DNA of 64,000 nucleotides from Micrasema longulum (Eukaryota > Arthropoda > Insecta > Trichoptera > Brachycentridae), in assembly GCA_022494885.1 (NCBI GenBank), contig JAGVSM010000189.1, forward strand, positions 62,001-126,000. The letters are read 5' to 3'. Position numbers and translations under genes: made by a program. Of this stretch, positions 24,901-36,900 are shown in pieces (the stretch's first letter is position 1; the number at the start of each line of letters is the position of its first letter). A model generated the notes under the pieces. It was not told the DNA's origin. It did no database searches and worked only from the letters and a program-made list of their open reading frames with translations.

Positions 24901-27900
24901 ACCGCAGGAGCTGGGCGTAATTTATTAAAATTTATATTTATTTTAGGATATAAATACAAACGGTGGAAATAATTTGAAATAAATGTTAATTATTTATTTG
25001 TTTTTCTGTAAATAAAGTTACAATAAAACATTATTATGGTTGGTCAAATATAATGGTAAGCTGCGCATAATCGCTTCTATACACGGTTCACCCCTGGTAT
25101 AACTAACCCAAATATCAAAGGATATCCTACTTTTGTACTAATTAAGTTGTGATCAAAAGTGTCAAAAACAATTTGATTCACTCTCATGTAAAGTTGGAGA
25201 TTGTTACATGCGTCGTTGTCGATCGCATTTGATAAAATATTGACTCATTTTGGATTTGCATGTTTGTGTAATTAGTGTCCTGATGAAGAGACGGGTAAGT
25301 CTCGAAACCGATAGTAAAAGTCGGTATTTGATTATATACAAATATTTACCCATATTTAATACTTTTATTTTTTTCAGGATGATAGATACATTGATGCAAT
25401 ATCAAATTCCACATCTCACGCCCTCAGTCCGATGAAATATATTGCCTCTTTAAATCGATATGGTGAAAACACAGGTATGCTTTCTCAGATAAGCTGTTTT
25501 GTATGTATTTATTATACTGCTCAAGTGCCTTTTTCAATACAAAATGTAAGAATACAATCATTTAACTGTACAACTGTACAAAAAAAAAAAACAATATTAA
25601 AACATGGATATATAAAAATAACAAGAAAAATATACATATATTTCAGGGCCAGACAGCGAAATTTCAGAGGGACATTCCTCATGGTAAGCTTTACAAAAAA
25701 TCCTAATAAAGTTTTTACAAAAAGTTATTTAAAAATATTTCATTTTTAATTTTTGGTAATTTTTTATTAGGATTTTTTTAAAAGCTTACCACGAGCAAAG
25801 AAGCCAGACAGCTAAACTTCTTCCTCTGAAGTTTAGCTGTCTGGCTCCGAAAAACCGTGTATATACATACAGGGTGTTTATTAAACCCTGTCACATCTGA
25901 AACCACGATGATCAGCATGACCAAGAAGACATATTGGCACATTAAAATATTTTTTTAGAACTAATAAAATTTTAATTAGTAAAATATGAAAAATAGCAAA
26001 TGGTTGCTTACTTCTGCAGGAGAGAAACGAGGAGGGGAAAGGGTGAGTCTGATACTGCGCCGCGCTCCCCTCACTTCTCCCCTGCAGAAGTAAGCAACTA
26101 TTTGTTTTTTTTAAATATTTTATTTTTTAAAATTTTCTTTGTTCTAAATATTTTTTTAAATATGCTAATATGTCTTCTTGCCCATGCTGATCATCGTGGT
26201 TTCGGATGTGACAGGGTTTAAAGAACACCCTGTATATGTATGTCAGCATACAAAAGATATTAAAAAGTCAGTATATTATGAACATGAAATGAGTTAACTG
26301 CAGATCATTAGCATAAGTAGCTTTAGCAAATTAATGGTTAATCGTTACTATAGAACATCATAAAATATTTATAAAGAGATGATATAAATTCACAAAGATT
26401 CGAGTTAAAAATGTTGATATGAGAGGTACATTCGTTTCCTAGTCTGCGTATACGCGGTATAGGTAAGTGACAAAGATAGTTGGTTTGAGAAGGGTGACAA
26501 TAATATAGAGTATTTTTTCTAGTTCTACGTGTTGGTATATTAATATTTATTAAATCCAGGAGTTCGCAACAATCAAATTTAGAATCAATAATTTTATATA
26601 AAAATATTAAGTCAGTTATTGTCCTGCGATCCTCCAGAGTAGGTAAATTCAAAGAATTTAACAAGACATATTATTTCGGATTCATTTTCTTTTATTCAAG
26701 TGTCAAGCCCTTCCTTTGATTCCGGTGGTCCTTGTTTTGAATCCCAATGTACCTACTCCTCCCTGACGGCGAGTCAAGAAAGCAACGCGTGACAACACAA
26801 CAAAAAAACCGTACCGCGAACAACAACGAAAACCGTACCGCGAGCGTGACAGTGATTTCGAATCACCAACATACAAGAAAACGTGCAAAGTGACCAGTGC
26901 AAACGATAACGGTGTCTTTCTGGACCAGTGCCAAAGGGAGGAAACCGTAAGTCCTTACTCCTTTCATTAATTCCAGGATTGACACTCAAAACCATAACGT
27001 CAATTAGTTTACCTAAATTCAAACGTTCCCTGTTTTCTTCGAACACGCGTATCGCGAGAGGGCAGGCCTTGTTTACAGTCCCGAGGTCGAAGGTATCGAG
27101 CATCCAACACATATAGTTAATTTGTTCTATAAGAATATGCAGTTTGAAATTGATGAATCTCAAAGATTTTCGACTCTTTCAATATTATTTATGTGAATTT
27201 TGAAAAAAGGGGGACCATATAGTAGAGTTATACTCTAATCAAAAACATCCTAGTTTTTATTACAATATTTCGGCTACGCCATGAATTTCTTAACGTCACA
27301 AAGTCGCCCCTGAGTAGCGCCTGCTAACGTCACTGGTTTTAGCTTTCGTTAATACTAAGGATATTTATTTTAACAAACCTTTCTCAAGCTCGTACTACAC
27401 GAGACAGTAAATGGTGCAAGGTCTTGCGCAGGTTTCTTGCACAGTAATTTAATTGTGCGCACGTAGTAGGGTAGGTATATGTGATTTTGTATTTTTAGAA
27501 TAATTAACTAAAATGCAAGAAAAAGGGCTTTTGTTTTAATTCGGGGCAAGAGTGTCAAACATAAGCGCTTTCAACAATTATTCCTCTTTAAAAAAAAATT
27601 GAACCAAATAGTAACATATTTGTTTGGACTCTGTTTTGCAAAAACCCATGTACTGTGTAACACTTTATGCCTCGATGCCCAAAATCCCCTGACTGTCAAA
27701 CCAAGTCATTGAAAGGGTCGAGAGATTCAGATACCTGGGAGTATATGTTACGTAAAAAAGGCGGCTTTCAAAAATAACTGGGAGTGCGGCTAGAAATAGC
27801 AGGCGCCACCTTTAACACTATGAAGGCTGTCTGGAGATCGGATATTTTCTCAGTGAAAACCGAATGCCGCCTATACAGGGTGTTCCTTAAACCCTGTCAT

Positions 27901-30900
27901 ATCTAAAACCACGATGATCAGCATGGGCAAGAAGACATATTAGCATATTAAAAAAAGTATTCAGAACGAAGAAAATTTTAAAAAAATATATCAATAAAAA
28001 CAAATGGTTGCTTACTTCTGCAGGGGAGAAGCGAGGGAGGCGCGACTGTGCGGTTGACAGTGTATCAGGCTTCCCCCTCTCCTTCCCCCTCCCCCTCCTC
28101 GTTTCTCCCCTACAGGAGTAAGCAACCATTTGTTTTTTATGTATCTTTTATTTTTTTAAATTTTAGTCGTTCAAAAAATTTATTTTAATGTGCCAATATG
28201 TCTTCTTGCTTATACTGATCATCATGGTTTCGGATGTGACAGGGTTTAAATAACACCCTGTATAACGCCTACATAGCACCTTTTCTCCTATACGGATGCA
28301 ATGCATAATCGTGGCATCTCACTAGGGCCCAAAACAGCAAAATACTTAGCTTTGAGAATAGGTGTCTCAGAAGAATCTCCGGTGTGCGGTGGTTTGACTT
28401 TGTGCGGAACGAAGTAATAAAAGAACGGACGCAGCAAACTCCGGTGACAACTGTCTTCTAGCGGAGGTGATACAGTGGGCTTGGCCATGTACCGTGGACG
28501 CCTCCTGAGAGCCTTAACCACGCTTGCCTACTTTACATGGCATCAGGTTCTCGACGCCCTAGACGTCTATTGCTGACTGTTCGTTGGCAGTTCATGTCAG
28601 AACTACGGGACGCGAACCTGACTCGGGAGGATGCACAGGAGCTGGCAGCCGACAGAAATGCCCGGAGGATCTTCGTGGTCATCATATGCTCCTACTAGGG
28701 AGCGGACATGGAATGATGATTCGACTCTGGAACAATCTGCATCGCTTTGTCTGACCGACTGAGCAAATAGCTCCTTGATTCTGTAAATTTTGATAGATAA
28801 GCTTTTATTCTTTGGCTCTTGCCTCGCCTGACCTTAATTGAAACACCTGACTGTGGCGGTAAAAAATGCAAGGTGAAGATTCGACCTTTTGATGTTTTAA
28901 GTAATTGTAAGTAAATCTGAAAATGAAATCCCTCTTCTGCAATGCTAATCTAATCTTGAAAATAAGGCAAAGATTGGTAAAATGTTATGTGTGGTATGTA
29001 TTGTTGTATGGCTGGGAGACTTGGACTCTGAAGGTGAACACTATGAACAGGCTGGAGGCTTTTGAAATGTGGTTGCATCGCAGAATGATTAAGGTATCTT
29101 GGAGAGACCTGATACAAACTCAGAAGTCTCAAGTTGAGCTTGAACGAACAGAGAACTCTTAACCACCATAAACGTACATAAAATTTCGTATCTGGGGCAT
29201 ATAATGCGTAAAGAAAAGTATCACTTGCTTCATTTAATTTTAAAAGGCAAGATTGAAGGTCACTGAGGGGCTGGAAGAAGACAGATGTCCTGGCTGCGAA
29301 ATATACGAGACTGGACTGGATTCAGGACTGTGGAGCAGATTTTCCGGGCAGCACAGGACAGAGAGACTTATGCCAGAGTGATTGAAGAAGTAAATCTAAT
29401 TAAATATTTTATTTTAGGATCTAGTAATTTCCAAGGAGATGCTGTCAATAGGGACTTTTTGGCCAGAATGATTTTACTGGACAACAGTCCTCCATTTCGG
29501 ATGGGGTACTCGACTGTGACTCTATTTCTGAACATTACCAAGGCGACTCTTTTCAGTGTAAGTATTACAAATATTTCAATTTCTTGAAAAGGAAAAATAA
29601 TAATTTTAGAGAGCCTTCACCAAACCATTGAAACCTTTAATTTTCATAATTCTCCTGGAAACATTTTTATATCCAGTTTTAGGTAGTTTATTCTTATTCT
29701 TGGTGGTAGGGGTCAGTGCTGCGCAAGCTTCTGACGTCACTGCGACCTGTGGAGATCTATTGTGACGGGTTCCTGTGAATTTTTCTCGTCCTCCGAGCCC
29801 AGGTCTATAAAGGCCCGGCTACCGTGTGGTAGGCGAGAGTTTACATTTGCTAAATCTCCCCCTCCAAGCCCAGATCCGTAAAGTATCGGGCTATTAGGTA
29901 GGGGGCGAGCTCTTTAACATCCTCAGGTTTGATGCCGAGGATTCTTGAGGCTTTTTTGATTCTTTTACGTGTGAGAATATACAAAGAAGACTTAATATAC
30001 AGACATAATTTTTAGGTAGCACTACACTTCCTGCTAAATACTGGGAAATAAGAGAAATACTGTAGTTTAACCCTTTCATATCTGAATTAATTCCTGTGGA
30101 TATAAAAGTTGTAGCTGTAGTTGTAGTTTGCCTACCACGTTAGAGGTCACGGGTTCAATTACCGGCATAGTTGTCATTAAATATTTACAGTAAAACCTCG
30201 TTTTTACGTTCCTCAATTTTACGTTTTCCCGCTTTTTACGCCGAAATGTTTAGGTCCTATTTTTTTCCATACATTCTCATTCAAATATCTCCCCAATTAA
30301 CGTTTTTTGCATTTTTCATAACCCCGGTTTTACGTCGAAATTTTTTCGAAACTCATCGATCTGTCAAAAGACGCTTAGCTGCGCGCCGCCGCGTTTGCCC
30401 AAAATGGTGAGTAAAATCAAGGTGAATAAAAAAATGCGTAAATTGTTGTCTTAAATTTAATTCAAAGTAGGTTCAGTGTACTTGACCATTTTGTTCAAGT
30501 GTCTAATTTTGACATTTCACTGAATTGTGAAATGCGGTTGACGCATGTTTAGGAAGAATAAGGTCTTTACATCAATAAATTACGATGCAGAAAGTTTAAA
30601 AATTTGGCAATAGAAATGTTATTTAAAGTTATAAACATAATTTGGAAAGAAGATAGTTTAAACAGTTATCATAAAAGTGTGAAACAGTTTTGCCGCGATG
30701 TAAATCACAGTTTATTAGGGAAAAAAACATTGTATGCATTTTATGCAAATTCATTTTTTTATTTTCGTGTTTTAAGGTTAAGTACCTACATAAAATTATT
30801 TCAACAAGTTTTTTTTTTAAATTCAATAAAAAAAGACACACTGTGGTATTGATTTAAAAAATATAAAATATTTTTAATGAAACCATAGGTAAATATGAAT

Positions 30901-33900
30901 AATCCCCAATGATGACCGTTTTTACAATTTTTCTGCTGTTTTTCATTTCCTCACTTGAGCGTTTTCTTCAGTTTGACACTTTTTTTGCTGCTCCCTTAAA
31001 AAACGTAAAACTGGGGTTTTACATATTTAATAAGGTGTTTTTACACCATAATATTTCATAGTCCCTAAACTGGCTCTTAAAGCGGAAGACTGATCTTCTT
31101 ACCTTCATTTAACAAAAAATGATCAATGCGATTGATTTTATTTTTTATTTTTTTTATTTTTTATTTTATTTTATTTATTTCGAATACAAACAGATGTACA
31201 GGTTTAATGAATATTTAAAAAAAATATATATATTTAAAATGTAAACATAGTAGGGCCTGCCATCCAATTATATGTATTCACTAAATAATACTGTAATAAA
31301 GCGACGACGGTTTGAAGTTTAAACTATATAAATAATAAATATACTATATATTAAAATAAGATAAATATGGACAAAACAAGGAGATAGTGGAAAGGAAAAG
31401 AAGGAAATTGATAAGGAGTGGTAAAGGATGATTGAAGGAAAGTGAGAGTGGAAAATTGCATTTGATTTTATGATTAAACGAATTATGAATGAAGAGCATG
31501 AATCAAGCCTATTAATTCTCTTCTGTACATATTGTATGGAGTGTTAAATATATCAAGACTATTAAATTTTTTTGTTAAATGTTTCACATATACGAGGGAT
31601 TGTAGAATGTTTCCGATGATTAGTTTTAAATTTACGAATATAGAAAATATCAGAGAGTCTAGTTGGCCTGGAGGGGACACGGTAAGCAAGTAGATTAATG
31701 AGTTCCGGGGAATCGAATTTATTATTGTCAATTTTATAAAGCAGGATCTGATCAAACATATCTCTTCTGTGTGCTAATGAAACAAGGTTATAAAATTTTA
31801 AAGAAGCTAAATAATTTGGAAAATGCAAATGAAATTTGTATTCTAGTTTTTTCAGGAATTTTTTTTTAACATTCTCGATTCTATTAATATTTAATTTATA
31901 AACAGGAGACCAGATAGCAGTGCAATATTCAAGATGGGGGCGTACGTATGTTATGTAAAGCAATATAAATGAATCTAAATTTTTAAAAGATTTACACAGC
32001 CGCATGATAAATCCAGTCATTTTGTATGCCTTGTTAATTATAGTTTCCATATGACTATTGTAATTTAAGTTTGAGTCCAAAATAATTCCCAAGTCACGTA
32101 TTTCGTTTACTTCTCTAATTGTATTTTCATTTATCATATAGTCATATTTTATTTTATTTTTATTACGAGTGAAAGATATTTTGTAACATTTAGACACATT
32201 GATATAAAGTTTGTTTTCAACACAGTAATTCGATAATGCATGTAAATCTTGTTGTAACTTTGCACAATCATCTCTTCACTTGACTTTAAGGTAAATTTTT
32301 TTATCGTCAGCATAACAAAGGTAATGGGCATTTTTGAAACATAACTGAATATCATAAATATAGGCATTAAATAAAAGTGGCCCAAGATGTGAGCCCTGTG
32401 GTACACCAGACGGAATGGAGATGAAATCAGATTGATATCCTTCAATCATAATTGACTGAAGTCTATTATCTAAGTAAGTAAGAGATAAACCATCTGTATA
32501 AGTCACCGTGAATTCCCAGATATTCTAATTTACGCATAAGAATTCGGTGATCCACCTTATCAAACGCTTTAGAATAATCTGTGTATATGACATCAACTTG
32601 CGTTCTGTCATCCATATTGGAAGTGACGTATTCGGTGAAATTTACCATATTGGTTAATACAGAGCGCCTCTTCAGAAAACCATGCTGAAAATTTTGTATA
32701 TTTTTAAGAATTTTTGGATAAATTTTATCATAAACCATGAGCTCAAATAATTTTGAGAAAACTGAAAGAATTGAAATGGGACGGTAATTTTGAATTTTAT
32801 TTTTAGATCCAGATTTGAAAATAGGGACTATTATTGCTTCTTTAAATTTTCTAGGGAAAGTTTTTTCGTTAATTGATCTATTAAAAATAATAGTCAAGGG
32901 TAGTGACAGTGCGCGCATTGAAAAACGAAAAAAGGAGCAATCTCATCATTTCCACTTCCCTTGTTTGGGTTAATGTTGAGCAGATATTTCGTGACCTCTT
33001 TTATCTCAAAAGATGCATTACCAATTGAGTCGTAATCATTGAGTAAATTTGGCGTAGATGAAGTATTAGGAGGTTGATCATTAGTATTATTGCTAGGTGA
33101 TTCATAAGATGTTTTAAAATATTTTAAGAATAGATCGCAGATCTCCTTTCCCCCTGTACCAGATGTCTCTCCATAATGCATAGTTTGAGGTATATTACCT
33201 CTTTTGTTAACATTTTTTGCAAATGACCAGAGTTTCTTAGTATTACTTGGAATTTCTCCCTCTACTTTGGCAATGTATATCGCGTAACATTCTTTTTGCT
33301 GAGTTTTTTTGATGTGACCGGAGCATTGAAAATTCTAAGTAATCGAGTGGGTTTTGATATTTAATCCATCTTCTATGAACTTTGTGTTTATTTTTTATTA
33401 TCTTGATTAAAGCAGATGAGTACCAAACGGGATATTTGTTTTGTTTAATTGACTGCTTAGGAATAAACCGTAAAATAGTATCTTTGAGTATTACATAAAA
33501 AGCGTTCACGGAATCATCAATAGACTCAGCATCGATTAAAACCGACCAATCAACCTCTCGTAGATAAGAATTTATGATTGAGTAATCCGCCCTACGAAAA
33601 AGAGTGATTTCTTTATGCGGTATAATTAGAGAGGGAGATACTTCTATTCCGATGTCTATATGTAATGCTGGATGGTGAGTATCTTCAGTGACAAGAGGTG
33701 CGTCAGAATGCGTTACGCGGCAATCAATATCAGAAATAATTAAGTCGAGAAGCCTTCCATTTGCATTACGGATATTGTTAAATTGATTAAGTTCCGCGTA
33801 TGATAACGTGTCTACTAAATACCTGCTAGCTTCATTACATGATGTATCAGAAATTAAAAGAGCGGATTGATGTAGCAATGCACCATTATGTGCGGAAAAT

Positions 33901-36900
33901 GGAATGATGTTGATGATGATGGATATAAAAAATATTTTTTTATCTATTCTATTTACCTCCCCATTGAAAAACAGCTATTATTTTTAATTAATTAGGTTTT
34001 TTTTTCATGTATGTATCTTTTGATACATATTTTCGTTTTTTAGTACAAATTTTTGACTAAATCTTCTTTTGACCAGTCCGTTTTTTAGTTGGCTGGAAGA
34101 TATTGCTTTTATTAATAAGTCCGCCGAAATGCTTGAAGTTTTAAATAAATAAAATATTTATTGGTATTTTTAATGTCTTTTATCTTTTATACTTCAGGAA
34201 TTATTTGGTGTTATTTTTACAGCGTAAAAGTGTGTCTCTAATTGAAAATCAATCAACTGTTTGTTTATTGACTTTGTCAATAAATAATATACCATTTCTA
34301 GAGCCACCAAGTTGTGCTGGGCGTCTGTCTTCCCCGAGCGTGTCACTCTTCTGATGTCCACGAGTTGATTGACTTCTCCATTAAGAGCTACCAGGGACTC
34401 GGAGTGTCGGGAGTTCTTCCACGCTCAGCTCGAGTTCTGCGAGTCAGATCTCTGAATCGAGACTACACACTTCTCGATGATCCCAAGTTTTATATCATAA
34501 GGTATGTTCCAAAAAATTATTCGGGGCCTTTTCAATACAATATTGATGCCTAGAATATTGAGGAGTCCAGATTGTAAAGTTGTACAGTAATATTTTGTTC
34601 CAATAAAAATTAATAACAAAACTCAATTTATTTTTCAGTTTAATTACGCTTTTCATATTACTTCTCATTATAACCGGAACTGCTGTAGATATTTGGGCTG
34701 GTGACGACGTCCTAGAACAAGAGATAGAGCTGTCTCAGCCATCTTTCAAATCCTTCTCCAAATCTGACTTCAATACAGATTCAAGGTCAGAAAGGCCTCT
34801 GGAATTCAAAAACAAAACCGACAAGGAGCTGTACAAAAGTCTTCAAACTCTCAGAGCCAAGAAACCCACAATCCCGGAATCAACTCGAACAAAAGATGAA
34901 TCTGCTAAAAAATATTCAGAGAAAATTCCCAGTCTTTTTCCGTCGGATAAAACACCGATTCCTAAGAAACAAAATGATATCAAAGTTAAAAAAGTTACCA
35001 AAAAAGATTCCGATTCGATAACTTTAGACATTACGATCGTCAAGAATGGACATTGTTCGTCTATGGTTAACACGCTTTCAAGAGATGTGGAAAAAAGACA
35101 AAAATATGTTTTGTCTTCGGAAGAGCCATCGGGTTTCTCAAAGATATTCAACCAAATTAAAAATGTTAACGTATTTGAATCTCTGCTTTGTATGGACAAA
35201 GAGAGTACTCTCGCCAAGGTTCTCGTGTGTTTTTCTCTGAAAACGAATCTAGGCAAGATATTTTCTATGGAAGTTGGTGAAGACACTCTGGCTCCCATTC
35301 ACGGAATGAAATTCATTACTCTTCTCTGGGTTATTTTGATCCATACTTGTTTGGCAGTTTTTCAACTATCAGGTAAATATATACACATGCTTATCGTTCA
35401 AACGTAGATTTTATGATTGAACTACTGTTCAGTTTTTTCTTTCTGTCGAAGAGTCTTGACGCACATTGCCCATTTATACAATTTATAGGGTTTTAATATT
35501 ACAATAAAAGAATAGTTGAAAAAGTTTAAAAAAAAAAGAAAAGAAGCATTGACAAACATAAGGGACATCGAGACAAGATCTGGACTATTTATTTATTGCT
35601 CGTTTAAATCGCTGTAAACTTAAACCAAAAAGTCCAGATCTTGTCTTGAGTTAACAATACGACAAAGACGGATTGGAGAATTAAGGCCATAGTTTTTTCT
35701 ATGCCGATCGATGAACAGTATTTCATTGTTTCTCAACCTACGCGTCGGAATATGGAATTTGACTTGTCCCAGTAATGATGGAACATCGATTATACCATTA
35801 AGTAAGCCGAACATATTATATATATACCTTATACTTGTTTTTTATTTTTTACTATTATATCAAATTGCAATGTAGTATTGGCAAATACGCATTTCATATA
35901 TACATATTTTTATTTCTTTCTTTTTCGCGATAATTATATGCTTGCTTGTTTATTAATTTAACTTAAATTTGTCTTTCTTGCTTACCGTAACACTTTATTT
36001 ACTGTGTTTGCTTTACAGAATTTATTTCATGAGCTTTGCATTTTTTGTTTATATGCTTACGGTTTTTTCTTGCATACCTTTGTTATTATTGTTTTTTCTT
36101 TTTTACTTTGTAAAACTTTTTATTATATCCTTTCTAACTAATTTCACATATTTTTTCCGTATATTCTGTGTTTATTATTTAGTATTTTAGCATGTATTTT
36201 ATTTATATTTTTTGTAAATGCTTTTTGGGCGTTAATGAACAAAATAAATAAATATGGAATTAATATTATTTATACGTTTTTGTAGACTAGAAATATTTAA
36301 AATTTACTCTATATCAGCGTAAGAATAATTACCTTTCTCTAGTCCAAGCATCCACGCTACTTTTCGAAGCAAGCATACGGATACAATATTACCAAAGAAG
36401 AGATTTGTATGTGAAAACGGTTAAAAACCCCAGAAAAAAAAGACGTCATTCAAAAACTACAAAAGAATTTGTAAATTGTAATGAGGTGCTGAGCCTGTGC
36501 TTACTAAGTTCACAGAGCTTGGATTTTTTGCATGCAATTTAGACCACATGTGTGATTCTTTGTCAATGTTGTAGGCAAAAACACCAATTAGGTACTTAAA
36601 CACTTACATAGTATCATAAACCGATCCCAACGCCTAGCAGCATCGGTAATTCTCCCATTATTCTATTATTAATCCCCCATTTGGATTTTATCCCCCAATG
36701 TTATTTGTACATTAGCGGTCTTATTGCCAAATGGCAATTTCTTCCAACCAACCAATAAAATAATAGTTTAATTTTTTTAATTCAAGTTACAGAACATATT
36801 CAATAGAAAATAAAGATTAAAAAGCTAAAGATATATAAAAATAGAAATAAACGTATTTGTTGATAAATTACCTTAAATCAAAACTATTACTCAATGGGAA

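Noticed and set aside
25647..25683. 37-nt exon of the NRF-6-like gene with AG and GT borders
   Set aside because: Including it leaves phase 2 before exon 4, which needs phase 1, and it lies in an arm of a fold-back repeat.
26774..27163. 129-codon minus-strand frame in GC-richer DNA
   Set aside because: No domain, no splice context, and an overlapping open frame on the other strand; probably mobile-element debris.
29285..29417. Upstream extension of NRF-6 exon 4 in the same open frame
   Set aside because: The translated sequence (MSWLRNIRDWTG) is the end of an RTE-like reverse transcriptase, unrelated to the NRF domain.
30604..30852. 82-codon frame inside the pogo-like element
   Set aside because: No transposase motif; composition explains the open frame.
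34843..35298. Minus-strand frame of 151 codons
   Set aside because: It is the complement of NRF-6 exon 6, which has clear homology on the plus strand.
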